A stretch of DNA of 64,000 nucleotides from Actinomycetes bacterium. GTDB taxonomy: Bacteria; Actinomycetota; Acidimicrobiia; Acidimicrobiales; Ilumatobacteraceae. Shown piece after piece: positions 49,983 to 59,082 of the stretch. Each line of letters opens with the position of its first letter. Within the stretch, counting starts at the first letter, position 1. The notes under the pieces were generated by a model. The model was not told the origin of the DNA. It ran no database searches and was given only the letters and a program-made list of their open reading frames with translations. A program made the translations under genes and the position numbers. The stretch covers positions 28,341 through 92,340 of the forward strand of contig JANXUF010000004.1 of NCBI GenBank assembly GCA_025356335.1. The letters run 5' to 3'.

Positions 49983-51920
49983 TCATGTATCGAGGGCGTC
50001 GATCTCGGCGAGCCACAGGGCGGGGGAGGCGTCGCTCGGCATGCGCCAGTCGCCTCTCGGGGAGAGAGCGACGGAGCCGACCTTCGGGCCGTCCGGCATC
50101 GCCGAACGCTTGAACTGCTGGCTGATGAACCGGCTCCAGAACGTCCGCAGCCACCGCAGGATCATCGCATCGTCGTAGCTGTCACTGAACGCCAACGTGG
50201 CGAGGGCGAAGACCTTTGCGGGTCGCGCTCCTCCGCGGATCGCATGGAAGAGGAAGAAGTCGTGCAACTCGTACGGTCCGACCGTGTCTTCGGTCTTCTG
50301 GGCGAGTGCGCCGTTGTCGAGCGGCAACAGTTCCGGGGTGATCGGGGTGTCGAAGATGTCGTGGAGGATGCGGCGTGTCTCGCCGTCGAACTGGGCGTCG
50401 GCAGCCCACGTCACCAGGTAGCGCACGAGCGTTTTCGGCACGCCGATATTGACGTGATACATACTCATGTGGTCGCCGTTGAACGTCATCCAGCCGAGCG
50501 CGGCCTCGCTGAGATCGCCCGTACCGACGACGAACCCGCCGACCTCGTTCGCCAGGTCCATCAGTATCTGTGTGCGTTCACGCGCCTGCGAATTCTCGTA
50601 GGCGATGTCATGCGTCGATTCGTCGTGGCCGATATCGGAGAAGTGCTGCCGTACGGCAGCGGTGATGGCTATCTCGCGTCTGTCGACGCCGAGTTCCGCC
50701 ATCAGCCCGAGTGCGTTCCGATAGGTCCGATCGGTCGTACCGAAGCCCGGCATGGTGACAGCGAGGATCTGTTCACGGGACAGTCCCAGGCTGTCGAACG
50801 AGCGTGCCGCAACGAGCAGCGCAAGTGTCGAATCGAGTCCGCCGGACACGCCGATCACGATGCGTTCGGCGGTCGTGTGGCGAAGCCGTTTGGCGAGTCC
50901 GGCCGCTTGGATCGCGAAGATCTCTTCGCAATGGCGAGCGCGCTGCGACTCGTCGTCCGGGACGAAAGGCAGGCGGTCCAGCTGGCGGAGCAGCGTCGTC
51001 GATTTGGCGACGACCCGGGGTGGACATGCAATACGTCGCATCGGTGCGATGGCATCGGCGGCGAAGCTCGAGTTGTTCAGACGCTCGTGTGTCAGCCGGC
51101 CGAGATCGACGTCAGCGACGGCAGTCTGCGTCCCGAACTGGAATCTCGTCGTCTCCGCAAGAACCGAACCGTTCTCGGCGATCAATGAATGACCGCCGTA
51201 GACCACGTCCATCGTCGATTCGCCTGGGCCCGCACCGGCATAAGCGTACGCAGCAAGGCAACGGGCCGATTGCTGGGTGACGAGCGACCGGCGATACTCG
51301 GCTTTGCCGAGCAGTTCAGGACTGGCGGACGGGTTGGCGATGACATTCGCCCCGGCAAGTGCGAGCGGTCCGCTCGGCGGTGCGACCGTCCACAGATCCT
51401 CGCAGATCTCGATACCGACGACCATCTCGCCGACCTCGAAGAGCAGATCGATCCCAAAAGGGACATCGGTGCCGTTCACCCGGATCATGTCCGGCTCGGT
51501 GCCGGACGGTCTCGTGAACCAGCGGTCGTCGTAGAACTCACTGCGGTTCGGCAGGTACCGCTTCGGCACGACGCCACGAATCAGACCATCGGCACAGAAT
51601 GCGGCGACGTTGAAGAGCCGGTCGCGCACCATCAGCGGCAGACCGACGATCACGGCGGCTCCGGCTTGCGTAGCGACGGCAACGGCGCCGAGTGCATGGC
51701 GAGCGGCATCGAGCAGCGTTGGCTGGCGGTACAGATCGCCGCACGTGTATCCGGTGAGGCCCAGCTCCGGGAAGATCGCCAAGGCGGTCGACGGGTCGAG
51801 TTGCCCGAGTGCCTCGACGGTGGCCTCGGCGTTGAACTGGACATCCGCGACCCGCAGCGCTGGTGACACGACGGCGATGCGCGCGTAGCCGAGTGCTGTC
51901 AGATCGAAGGTGCCGGCCAC
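49983..51920 (-). CDS. nadE: Glutamine-dependent NAD+ synthetase
   Basis: A 645-residue two-domain enzyme that amidates nicotinate adenine dinucleotide to NAD+ with ATP, taking ammonia from glutamine. The N-terminal nitrilase-type glutaminase has its Glu in [10 protein letters not shown], Lys in [15 protein letters not shown] and Cys in GIEICEDLW. The C-terminal synthetase has the P-loop [14 protein letters not shown] near residue 345 and [12 protein letters not shown] near 475. GTG 51920 is preferred because TAGAGT lies 7 bases before it; GTG 51929 is an alternative. The length fits the actinobacterial form. Confidence 0.93.
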   Translation of the reverse strand: MAGTFDLTALGYARIAVVSPALRVADVQFNAEATVEALGQLDPSTALAIFPELGLTGYTCGDLYRQPTLLDAARHALGAVAVATQAGAAVIVGLPLMVRDRLFNVAAFCADGLIRGVVPKRYLPNRSEFYDDRWFTRPSGTEPDMIRVNGTDVPFGIDLLFEVGEMVVGIEICEDLWTVAPPSGPLALAGANVIANPSASPELLGKAEYRRSLVTQQSARCLAAYAYAGAGPGESTMDVVYGGHSLIAENGSVLAETTRFQFGTQTAVADVDLGRLTHERLNNSSFAADAIAPMRRIACPPRVVAKSTTLLRQLDRLPFVPDDESQRARHCEEIFAIQAAGLAKRLRHTTAERIVIGVSGGLDSTLALLVAARSFDSLGLSREQILAVTMPGFGTTDRTYRNALGLMAELGVDRREIAITAAVRQHFSDIGHDESTHDIAYENSQARERTQILMDLANEVGGFVVGTGDLSEAALGWMTFNGDHMSMYHVNIGVPKTLVRYLVTWAADAQFDGETRRILHDIFDTPITPELLPLDNGALAQKTEDTVGPYELHDFFLFHAIRGGARPAKVFALATLAFSDSYDDAMILRWLRTFWSRFISQQFKRSAMPDGPKVGSVALSPRGDWRMPSDASPALWLAEIDALDT

Positions 51921-51927
51921 ACCCAGC

Positions 51928-51933
51928 ACTCTA
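51928..51933 (-). promoter_or_regulatory. -10 box, leaderless, for nadE
   Basis: TAGAGT on the minus strand, 7 bases before GTG 51920. The box covers part of the alternative start GTG 51929, which argues against that codon. Confidence 0.45.
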
Positions 51934-52045
51934 CGGTTCCACCCCCTCCAGAAACTGAGTCCACTGGTGCACGGCCGGCGGTGCAAAACGGTCCGCAGCA
52001 CCTTCACGGAACGTGGAGCGAGTCTGTCCGGCGGTACGTGGGCCG

Positions 52046-52051
52046 TATCGT
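52046..52051 (+). promoter_or_regulatory. -10 box, leaderless, for small membrane protein gene
   Basis: TATCGT ends 6 bases before the ATG at 52058. Confidence 0.5.
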
Positions 52052-52057
52052 CGTGCG

Positions 52058-52525
52058 ATGCTCTCCCGCCCGGTGCTCGCCAAGGCTGCGGTGTGCGCCG
52101 GCGCGTTCGGTGTCGTGGCGTCGACGTTCATGCCATGGCTGCAGTCCGGGCAGGAGCGGAGGTCGAGCTACGAGCTCGTGAGCGTCGCCCGCCGGATTCA
52201 GGAGGTGCCGACCGCGGTGATCCGCGTCGCAACCTTCTGGTGGCCGGCTGTCCCGCTGCTCGCGGTCGCCTCGGTGGTCGTCGTGTTGTGGGGGAAGGCC
52301 AGACTCGGCGCGCTGCTCGGCCTGCTGGGAGCGGTGTACGTCGGGGCGTTCGCTCTCGTCTTCTGGAACCTCGACATCCCGCCTCTCGGAGGGGTGCAGA
52401 TCGGCAGCACTGTCGCTGCCGCCACTGCGTCGAGCGCTGCATTCGCCGTCGCCCTCATCGCCAACGTGTGCTTCCGGACTCCGCCGATGTCACGGAATGA
52501 GCGCAGATCCGGCGATATTCCGTAA
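52058..52525 (+). CDS. Small membrane protein of unknown function
   Basis: A 155-residue protein with four hydrophobic segments: [54 protein letters not shown] and [20 protein letters not shown] do not recognise a family. The first segment followed by an external loop with [15 protein letters not shown] resembles small actinobacterial membrane proteins of unknown role. ATG 52058 is preferred because the -10 box TATCGT lies 6 bases before it; a longer frame to 52013 would start upstream of that promoter. It is a single gene, convergent with the glycerophosphodiesterase. Confidence 0.7.
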   Translation: MLSRPVLAKAAVCAGAFGVVASTFMPWLQSGQERRSSYELVSVARRIQEVPTAVIRVATFWWPAVPLLAVASVVVVLWGKARLGALLGLLGAVYVGAFALVFWNLDIPPLGGVQIGSTVAAATASSAAFAVALIANVCFRTPPMSRNERRSGDIP

Positions 52526-52536
52526 CCGGGAACGTG

Positions 52537-53292
52537 TCAGAGGGCGAGCCCGCGGGAGAGGAACACGTCCTTGAGCCGCTGCGTCTCGTCCGTCATGATC
52601 CCGTCGACGCCGAGATCGAGCAAACGCTTCATCTCGGCGGTGTCGTCGATCGTCCATACATGGAGAGCGACGTTCTTGGCGTGCGCTCTGGCGATTGATC
52701 GCGGCGTCACGACCACGATGCCGGACTGCTTCGTCGGAACCTGAGCGGTCTGAGCGGTCGTCGACGTGGAGCCGAGCAGGAAGCGGACAACCTCGAGCGG
52801 TGCCATCGATGTACACAGTTCGGATCCGAACATCGCCCGGAGCCGACGAATGCGCTTGTCGGAGAACGCTCCGACGCAGACCCGGGGGAGTGCTGCGCAG
52901 CGCCGCAGGATGGCGGAGAGCGGGAGTACCGCAGCGTCCGTTTTGCAGTCGATGTTGATACGCGCGTCGGGGAACGCGTCGAAGAGATCGGTCAGCAGCG
53001 GGATCGGTTCCTTCCCGTCGACCAACGCCGTGTTGACCTGTGACCAGTTGAGCTCGCTGATCTTGCCTGGCAGCGCGCATGTCCGACGGAGGTCATCGTC
53101 ATGGAAGGCGACGAGTACGCCGTCAGCGGTCAACTGCACGTCCGTCTCGAAGTATCGGTAACCGAGATCGTACGCATGTTGGAACGACGCCATCGTGTTC
53201 TCCGGCAGGCCGTTGTTGGCTCCACCGCGGTGGGCGAAGGGGATCGGACCGTCGTGGTCGAGGTAGGGATGTCGGGCTGTCGTGCTGACCAT
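52537..53292 (-). CDS. Glycerophosphodiester phosphodiesterase
   Basis: A 251-residue TIM-barrel enzyme that splits glycerophosphodiesters into glycerol-3-phosphate and an alcohol. The catalytic His is in PFAHRGGANNGLPENT near residue 20, the metal ligands in YFETDVQLTADGVLVAFHDDDL near 48-70 (ExD and His). The C terminus has ALHVWTIDDTAEMKRLLDLG and DGIMTDE, also typical. No signal peptide is seen, so it should be cytosolic. The ATG at 53292 fits the domain start closely. Only 21 bases separate it from the divergent aldehyde dehydrogenase start codon. Confidence 0.92.
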   Translation of the reverse strand: MVSTTARHPYLDHDGPIPFAHRGGANNGLPENTMASFQHAYDLGYRYFETDVQLTADGVLVAFHDDDLRRTCALPGKISELNWSQVNTALVDGKEPIPLLTDLFDAFPDARINIDCKTDAAVLPLSAILRRCAALPRVCVGAFSDKRIRRLRAMFGSELCTSMAPLEVVRFLLGSTSTTAQTAQVPTKQSGIVVVTPRSIARAHAKNVALHVWTIDDTAEMKRLLDLGVDGIMTDETQRLKDVFLSRGLAL

Positions 53293-53298
53293 CTTGGA

Positions 53299-53304
53299 AG
53301 TATC
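53299..53304 (-). promoter_or_regulatory. Possible -10 box for the glycerophosphodiesterase
   Basis: GATACT on the minus strand, 6 bases before the ATG at 53292. It overlaps the opposite -10 box TATCGT by four bases, so both promoters can hardly be occupied at once. Confidence 0.4.
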
Positions 53305-53306
53305 GT
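53301..53306 (+). promoter_or_regulatory. -10 box, leaderless, for the aldehyde dehydrogenase
   Basis: TATCGT, 7 bases before the ATG at 53314. The -35 region would fall inside the coding sequence of the divergent glycerophosphodiesterase gene. Confidence 0.5.
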
Positions 53307-53313
53307 CGCTGTC

Positions 53314-54741
53314 ATGGCTGACGTACGCGCATTGCCCCTCGCCGGGGAACGCTTCACATCCGAGTCGACGATCACCGTGCTCTCCCCGTACAACGGCGCA
53401 GTGATCGGGCTGATCCCGGAATGTGTACCTGCCGACGTCGACCGTGCCGTGGCCGTTGCCAAACGTGCGCTTGCCGAGCACCCGCTTCCCCTGTGGAAAC
53501 GAGCCGAGGTCCTCGACAAGGCCGCCGAACGATTGACGGCACGACTGGAGGAATTCGCCAAGATCATCTCGGCTGAGGCTGCCAAGCCGTTGAAGACCGC
53601 CAGGGTCGAGGCGAGCCGAGCGGTCGGTACGTTCAAGTTCGCAGCAGCCGAGGCGCGCAAGCTGTCTGGCGACGTCGTGCCGCTGGACGCGATGTCCGGA
53701 GGAGAAGGCAAGCTCGGCTTCACGCTACGAGTGCCGATCGGCGTCATCGGGGCGATCTCGCCGTTCAATTTCCCGCTCAATCTCGTCGTCCACAAACTCG
53801 CTCCGGCGATCGCTGCCGGATGCCCGGTGGTGCTCAAACCGGCAACGCAGACACCATTCTCGGCGATCACGCTCGCCGAGATGCTGATCGACGAAGCGGG
53901 TCTCCCCGCCGACTACCTGCACGTCGTCACGGGCGGCGGCCGCACCGTCGGCAATGCGATCGTCGAGCACGACGGCATTGCGATGATCACCTTCACCGGT
54001 TCGCCGGAAGTCGGCTGGGGAATCCGTGCGGCTGCTCCACGCAAACGGGTCGGCCTGGAATTGGGTAACAATGCACCGCTGATCATCGAGCCGGACGGAG
54101 ACTGGCAGACGGCGGCGACGAAGGTCAGGGTTGCCGGGTTCTCCCACGCCGGCCAGAGTTGCATCTCGACGCAGCGCATCTTCGTCCAGGCCTCGATCGC
54201 CGACAGATTCACGGAGGCACTCGTCGAGGGTGTCAAGACGCTCAAGGTCGGCGATCCGTCCGACGAGGACACCGACGTGTCGGCATTGATCTCGACCGGC
54301 GAACGCGATCGGGTCAAGTCGTGGATCGACGAAGCCGTCGCAGGAGGCGCAACGGTCGCCGTCGGAGGCGACTTCAACGAGGACGGGGTGCTCCAACCGA
54401 CGATCCTGACCAACGTGCGACAGGACATGAAGGTCTGCGCCAAAGAAGTCTTCGGACCGGTCGTCGGCATCGCCGTCTACGACGACTTCGACGACGCGCT
54501 GAGGATGGCCAACGAGACCGAATACGGTCTGCAGGCCGGCGTCTTCACGACAGACATCGCCAAAGCGATGAAGGCCTTCACCACCCTCGACTATGGCGGC
54601 GTGCTGATCAACGAAGTCCCGACATGGCGAGCGGACCAGCAGCCGTACGGCGGCGTTCGTGACAGCGGCAACACCCGAGAGGGCCCGGCCTACAGCGTCA
54701 AGGAAATGACCGAGATCCGCTTCGTCAGCATCAATGCGTAG
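53314..54741 (+). CDS. NAD(P)+-dependent aldehyde dehydrogenase
   Basis: A 475-residue cytosolic aldehyde dehydrogenase. It has ISPFNFPLNLVVHKLAPA (substrate/cofactor loop), GCPVVLKPATQTP, the catalytic Glu in GLELGNNAPLII near residue 250 and the catalytic Cys in HAGQSCISTQRIF near 284; PYGGVRDSGNTREGP ends the cofactor site. It resembles lactaldehyde or general fatty-aldehyde dehydrogenases. The ATG at 53314 is chosen for its -10 box; the longer frame would run over the divergent gene. The acyl-CoA ligase gene downstream is convergent. Confidence 0.9.
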   Translation: MADVRALPLAGERFTSESTITVLSPYNGAVIGLIPECVPADVDRAVAVAKRALAEHPLPLWKRAEVLDKAAERLTARLEEFAKIISAEAAKPLKTARVEASRAVGTFKFAAAEARKLSGDVVPLDAMSGGEGKLGFTLRVPIGVIGAISPFNFPLNLVVHKLAPAIAAGCPVVLKPATQTPFSAITLAEMLIDEAGLPADYLHVVTGGGRTVGNAIVEHDGIAMITFTGSPEVGWGIRAAAPRKRVGLELGNNAPLIIEPDGDWQTAATKVRVAGFSHAGQSCISTQRIFVQASIADRFTEALVEGVKTLKVGDPSDEDTDVSALISTGERDRVKSWIDEAVAGGATVAVGGDFNEDGVLQPTILTNVRQDMKVCAKEVFGPVVGIAVYDDFDDALRMANETEYGLQAGVFTTDIAKAMKAFTTLDYGGVLINEVPTWRADQQPYGGVRDSGNTREGPAYSVKEMTEIRFVSINA

Positions 54742-54769
54742 TGTCGTTCGACGCCCACCCGGTCGCTGA

Positions 54770-56317
54770 CTAGATCGCGCGGCCGGCAGTTGCCCAGTAT
54801 TCGTCCTTGAGGAGGCGCTTGTAGAGCTTGCCGGTCGGGTGACGTGGCAGTTCGGTGCGGAAATCAACGCTACGTGGGCACTTGACATCGGCGAGATTCG
54901 CTCGGCAGAAGGCAATCAGTTCCTTCGACAACGCTGCGGCCTCCTCGTCGTTCGCCGGCATCGTCACCGGTTGTACGACCGCCTTGACCTCTTCACCGAA
55001 GTCGTCGTTGGGGACGCCGAAAACGGCGACGTCGACGACCTTTGGATGAGTGACCAGCAGGTTTTCCGACTCCTGCGGATAGACGTTGACGCCGCCGGTG
55101 ATGATCATGTACGCCTTGCGGTCGGTCAGGAACAGGAAGCCGCCGGCATCGAGATAGCCGACGTCTCCGAGCGTCGACCAGCCTTTCGGATGCCGCGTCC
55201 CCTTCGTCTTCTCGGGATCGTTGTGATACTCGAACGTCGCCCCACCCTCGAAATACACCGTGCCGGTCTCTCCCTGCGGCACTTCCTCGCCGTCCTCGGC
55301 GACGATGTGGACGGTGCAGCCGATCGGCATGCCGACCGTTCCCTCGTGCGCCAACCACATCTCGCTGTTGCAGTAGACGAAGCCATTTCCCTCGGTACCG
55401 GCGTAGTACTCGTGGATGATCGGCCCCCACCATTCGATCATCTGCTTCTTGATCGGTGCGGGACACGGTGCCGCTGCGTGGATCACGTATTGCAGGGACG
55501 ACGTGTCGGCGGCGGCGCGGATTGCCTGATCGAGTTTGAGCATGCGGATGAACATCGTCGGGACGACCTGGGTGTGCGTCACCTGATACCTGCTGACGAG
55601 TTGGAGGTACTCCTCGGGGTCGAAGTGTTCCATCACCACGACCGTGCCGCCGAGGGCCTGCGTCGACATGCAGAACCGCAACGGGGCGGCGTGGTACAGC
55701 GGGGCGGGCGACAAATAGATCGATGCGTCGCTGGTGCCGAAGATCAGCGACAGCATCGTGTTGACACCACTCGGCTGGCCGAGCGGGGTCATCGCCAACG
55801 GCCTGGCGACGCCTTTCGGGCGTCCCGTGGTCCCAGAGGAATAGAGCATGTCGTCCCCGTCGACGCGATTCTCGAGCGGCTCGTCCGGACAGCGCTGCAC
55901 CACATCGTCGTACGCTTCATAGCCGTCGACGACACCGTCGAGCATCAGGCGGACCCTGACCTCCGGGATCTTGTCGACGATGTCGGCGGCCTGGTCGGCC
56001 TTGTAGATGCTGGTGATATAGGCGGAGGCACCGCAGTCGTTGATGATGTACGCCAGTTCGTCGCTGGTGAGTCGCGACGAACACGCCGTGTAGATCAAAC
56101 CTGCGTAGTGGCAGCCCCAGAGGACCTCGAAGTAGCGGGGATGGTTCTCCATACAGAGCGCAACGTGGTCGCCGGGCTGCAGGCCGGCGTCTCGGAGCAA
56201 CCTGCTCAGCCGATTGGCGCCGGCATCGAGTTCGGCAAAACTGATCACCCGACCGCTACGAGCCATGATGACGGCAGGTTTGTCAGGTGTGGACGAGGCA
56301 AAGTCTCCCGGGAACAT
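54770..56317 (-). CDS. Acyl-CoA synthetase (fatty acid-CoA ligase, AMP-forming)
   Basis: A 515-residue ANL-superfamily enzyme that activates a carboxylic acid to its CoA ester through an acyl-adenylate. The P-loop motif is DMLYSSGTTGRPKGVA near residue 158, the motif AGTEGNGFVYCN lies near 310, GWSTLGDVGYLDAGG near 385 contains the ribose-binding Asp, and PRHPTGKLYKRLL near 495 carries the catalytic Lys. It resembles mycobacterial FadD13/FadD-like ligases of short to medium or aromatic acids. It is divergent from the SirB1-like gene. The acyl-CoA dehydrogenase at 57138 may act on its product. Confidence 0.92.
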   Translation of the reverse strand: MFPGDFASSTPDKPAVIMARSGRVISFAELDAGANRLSRLLRDAGLQPGDHVALCMENHPRYFEVLWGCHYAGLIYTACSSRLTSDELAYIINDCGASAYITSIYKADQAADIVDKIPEVRVRLMLDGVVDGYEAYDDVVQRCPDEPLENRVDGDDMLYSSGTTGRPKGVARPLAMTPLGQPSGVNTMLSLIFGTSDASIYLSPAPLYHAAPLRFCMSTQALGGTVVVMEHFDPEEYLQLVSRYQVTHTQVVPTMFIRMLKLDQAIRAAADTSSLQYVIHAAAPCPAPIKKQMIEWWGPIIHEYYAGTEGNGFVYCNSEMWLAHEGTVGMPIGCTVHIVAEDGEEVPQGETGTVYFEGGATFEYHNDPEKTKGTRHPKGWSTLGDVGYLDAGGFLFLTDRKAYMIITGGVNVYPQESENLLVTHPKVVDVAVFGVPNDDFGEEVKAVVQPVTMPANDEEAAALSKELIAFCRANLADVKCPRSVDFRTELPRHPTGKLYKRLLKDEYWATAGRAI

Positions 56318-56324
56318 TCATCGG

Positions 56325-56330
56325 ACGGTA
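56325..56330 (-). promoter_or_regulatory. -10 box, leaderless, for the acyl-CoA synthetase
   Basis: TACCGT on the minus strand, 7 bases before the ATG at 56317. The same sequence serves the divergent gene 8 bases further on. Confidence 0.5.
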
Positions 56331-56338
56331 GCGCACGG

Positions 56339-56344
56339 TACCGT
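56339..56344 (+). promoter_or_regulatory. -10 box, leaderless, for the SirB1-like gene
   Basis: TACCGT, 6 bases before the ATG at 56351, within the perfect palindrome ACGGTACCGT at 56335-56344. Confidence 0.5.
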
Positions 56345-56350
56345 CGTCGC

Positions 56351-57019
56351 ATGGGAGTGGAGCGCTTCGCTGAGCTGATGGCAGCCGGCCCCGATGCGTT
56401 CCCGCTGGACGAGGCGTGTCTGTTGATCGCCGCGGAAGCCAACCCGTCACTCGACGTCGAGGAAGGCCTTCGGCGTCTCGACGAGATCGCCCATGCGTGC
56501 GCCGCGCCGCTGCTGGAAACGCTGCTCGAACATCTCTACGTCGACCTCGGATTTGCCGGCAACCTCATCGACTACTACGACCCGCGGAATTCGCTGCTCG
56601 ATCATGTACTCGACCGTCGTCTCGGCATCCCGATCACGCTGGCTGTCGTCGCCCTGGAGACCGGTCGCCGGATCGGTGTCCCGATGAGCGGCATCGGCAT
56701 GCCTGGCCACTTCCTGCTGCGTGACAAGGTCGACCCCAATGTCTTCGTCGATCCGTTCAGCGGCCGGCTGCTCGGGAAGTCCGACTGCCTGCGACTCCAT
56801 CAACGGCTGACAGGTGGGACACCGTGGACCGACGATTTTCTTCTGCCGGTGCCGAAGCAGATCATCGTCATCCGAGTGTTGTCGAACCTCAAGGAGGTCG
56901 CCAAGCGCACGTCCGATCTGCGGATGCTGCAATGGGTGATGCGGCTGCGGGCGACGATCCCCGGCATCGGCGAGGCCGAACGGGCGGAGTTCGCCTCGAT
57001 GATGTCGCCGCTGAATTGA
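56351..57019 (+). CDS. SirB1-like transglutaminase-fold protein
   Basis: A 222-residue protein of the SirB1/transglutaminase-like family. Characteristic segments are NLIDYYDPRNSLLDHVLDRR near residue 72, GIPITLAVVALETGRRIGVP near 93 and GMPGHFLLRDK with VDPFSGRLLG near 115-140. No catalytic cysteine triad is evident, as in most SirB1 proteins, whose function is not well known. No signal peptide is seen. The much longer frame that begins at 54839 runs antisense through the acyl-CoA synthetase and is not part of this gene. The start is supported by the -10 box 6 bases upstream. Confidence 0.85.
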   Translation: MGVERFAELMAAGPDAFPLDEACLLIAAEANPSLDVEEGLRRLDEIAHACAAPLLETLLEHLYVDLGFAGNLIDYYDPRNSLLDHVLDRRLGIPITLAVVALETGRRIGVPMSGIGMPGHFLLRDKVDPNVFVDPFSGRLLGKSDCLRLHQRLTGGTPWTDDFLLPVPKQIIVIRVLSNLKEVAKRTSDLRMLQWVMRLRATIPGIGEAERAEFASMMSPLN

Positions 57020-57124
57020 CACCCGGTTGCATCGAAGCGGGGTTGAAATTGACATGGCGTCGATTTTTCTTCGGACTTGATCAGATACGGCCCGTTCGAC
57101 ACTCTGGCGTTTCCTCGCGATCGC

Positions 57125-57130
57125 TAACGT
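57125..57130 (+). promoter_or_regulatory. -10 box, leaderless, for the acyl-CoA dehydrogenase operon
   Basis: TAACGT, 7 bases before the ATG at 57138. Confidence 0.5.
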
Positions 57131-57137
57131 CAGAGCC

Positions 57138-58358
57138 ATGACAGTGATCGACATGGCCCCGCAGGAACAACTGGACTCCGACAGCCAGCGAGTCGCCGAC
57201 CTCGTCGAAGAATTGCTGTCCGAATATCCACCCGCGACCACGCACTACAAGGTCTTCCTCGGAGCGCAATTCGACAAAGGCCTCGCCTGGGTGCATTTCC
57301 CGGTCGGCAACGGTGGCCTCGGACTGTCGCCACGCCTGCAGAAACTGATCAACGAGCGTGTCTTCGGCGCCGGTGGGCCGAGTTGCAACAATCGCAACCC
57401 GATCGGCTACGGCATGTGCGGCCCGACGGTGATGTCATGGGGGACCGAGGAGCAGCGGGCGAAATACCTGCGTCCGTTGTTCGCCTGTGAGGAGATCTGG
57501 TGCCAGTTGTTCTCGGAGCCGGGCTCCGGTTCCGACTTCGCCGGCCTGTCGTCGAGGGGCGTCAAAGACGGTGAGGAGTGGGTGGTCAACGGCCAGAAGG
57601 TGTGGACGACGCTCGCCCATCTGTCCAAGCGTGGCCTGCTCGTGGTGCGCACGGATCCTGAGGCGGTCAAGCACGCCGGTCTGACGGCGTTCGTCGTCGA
57701 CATGGAGGCCGATGGCGTCGAGATCCGGCCGTTGTACCAGATCACCGGGGAGGCCGAATTCAACGAGGTCTACTTCACGGATGCCAAAGTGCCGGATGCA
57801 GAAATGCTCGGCAAGCCGGGCGACGGATGGCGCGTCTCGTTGACGACGCTGATGAACGAGCGGGTCTCGATCGGTGGCGTCATCCCCCAGCGCGGCACCG
57901 GTCCGATCGGCGACATCGTCGAGTTGTTCCAGTCACTGCCGCCAGAAGCGCAGAACCCGGCGACGCGTGACGAACTGATGCAACTGTGGATCCGTTCCGA
58001 GCTGTTCCGTCTGACCAACATCCGTGCCTCGCAGTCGCGCAAGATGGGCGATCCGGGACCGGAAGGCTCGATCAGCAAGCTGGCGATGGCCGAGCTGTAC
58101 AAGGACATCTACGCCTTCGCCGTCGACCTGCTCGGCGCAGACGGCATGCTCTTTCCCAGTGGTTACAAGATGATCCGCCCCGATCACGCGATGTTCTCGG
58201 CGACGCCGCAGCAGGCGTTCCTGCGCAGCAGGGCGAACTCCATCGAGGGTGGCACCAGCGAAGTGATGCGCAACATTCTCGGCGAGCGCGTCCTCGGGCT
58301 GCCCGGCGACGTCCGTGTCGACCGCGATGTCGCTTGGAGCAAGGTCCCGCGCAACTGA
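57138..58358 (+). CDS. Acyl-CoA dehydrogenase family protein
   Basis: A 406-residue flavoenzyme. The FAD-contacting QLFSEPGSGSDFAGLSSRG lies near residue 117 and KVWTTLAHLSKRG near 151; FNEVYFTDAKVP near 208 is also typical. RSRANSIEGGTSEVMRN near 366 contains the IEGGT segment around the catalytic base region. It introduces a double bond into an acyl-CoA, passing electrons to ETF. The stop shares one base with the dienelactone hydrolase ATG, so they are coupled. It probably belongs to the same catabolic group as the acyl-CoA ligase; the substrate is unknown. Confidence 0.9.
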   Translation: MTVIDMAPQEQLDSDSQRVADLVEELLSEYPPATTHYKVFLGAQFDKGLAWVHFPVGNGGLGLSPRLQKLINERVFGAGGPSCNNRNPIGYGMCGPTVMSWGTEEQRAKYLRPLFACEEIWCQLFSEPGSGSDFAGLSSRGVKDGEEWVVNGQKVWTTLAHLSKRGLLVVRTDPEAVKHAGLTAFVVDMEADGVEIRPLYQITGEAEFNEVYFTDAKVPDAEMLGKPGDGWRVSLTTLMNERVSIGGVIPQRGTGPIGDIVELFQSLPPEAQNPATRDELMQLWIRSELFRLTNIRASQSRKMGDPGPEGSISKLAMAELYKDIYAFAVDLLGADGMLFPSGYKMIRPDHAMFSATPQQAFLRSRANSIEGGTSEVMRNILGERVLGLPGDVRVDRDVAWSKVPRN

Positions 58359-59068
58359 TGCAGACACGCACCGTCTCGTATGAGGCCGACGGGCTGGAAT
58401 GCATCGGCCACCTCGCTGTCCCCGATGGTGACGGTAAGCGGCCGGCGATCCTCGTTTCCCATGAGGGAGGCGGTTTCGACGAGCACGCCCGGAACACGGC
58501 GAACAGGATTGCAACCGAACTCGGTTACGTCGCCTTCGCATTGGATTATTTCGGCGGAGGCAAGCCGATCGCCGGCGATCAGGTGATGGGCAGGATTGTC
58601 GGGTTGATGCAGGCTCCTCAGCGAATTCGGGCGCTGGCCAATGCCGGTCTCACGCAGATGCTCACGGAGGAGCGAGCCGACGCCACCCGGGTCGGGGCCA
58701 TCGGCTTCTGCTTCGGAGGCACGATGTCGCTCGAACTCGGACGGAGCGGCGCCGACGTCAAGGCGATCGTCGGGTTCCATTCAGGCCTCAGCAACCCGAG
58801 TCCCGGCGACGAGCAGCACTTCGTCGGCAAAGTCGTCGTCTGCGTCGGGGACGCCGATCCATTGATCCCGACGGAGCAACGGGCGGCGTTCGAAGCCGAG
58901 ATGCGGGCGACAACGGTCGACTGGCAGCTGCACCTCTTCGGCGGAGTCGGTCACAGTTTCACCAATCCGGCTGCCGATGGCACGCGGATGGCGGCGATCA
59001 ACTATCACGAACCGTCTGCGAAGCGCAGCTGGAAGGTGATGGTCGACCTCTTCGCCGAGACCTTCTGA
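58358..59068 (+). CDS. Dienelactone hydrolase family protein
   Basis: A 236-residue alpha/beta hydrolase. The nucleophile is Cys in IGFCFGGTMSLEL near residue 114, with Asp in CVGDADPLIP near 165 and His in GGVGHSFTNP near 197, the Cys-Asp-His triad of dienelactone hydrolases. HEGGGFDEHARN near 32 forms the oxyanion region. The ATG overlaps the acyl-CoA dehydrogenase stop (TGATG); the long upstream frame is a shadow of that gene. The substrate could be a lactone or ester in the same pathway, which is not certain. Confidence 0.88.
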   Translation: MQTRTVSYEADGLECIGHLAVPDGDGKRPAILVSHEGGGFDEHARNTANRIATELGYVAFALDYFGGGKPIAGDQVMGRIVGLMQAPQRIRALANAGLTQMLTEERADATRVGAIGFCFGGTMSLELGRSGADVKAIVGFHSGLSNPSPGDEQHFVGKVVVCVGDADPLIPTEQRAAFEAEMRATTVDWQLHLFGGVGHSFTNPAADGTRMAAINYHEPSAKRSWKVMVDLFAETF

Positions 59069-59082
59069 CCGGCCCGCCTGAC

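Noticed and set aside
48791..51188. Two frames of about 440 codons opposite the luciferase-like monooxygenase and nadE
   Set aside because: No motifs; both opposite genes have clear catalytic residues, and the frames lack promoters or ribosome-binding sites.
54839..56350. Long upstream extension of the SirB1-like frame through the acyl-CoA synthetase
   Set aside because: The extension is antisense to a gene with complete ANL motifs, and a leaderless promoter sits just before ATG 56351.
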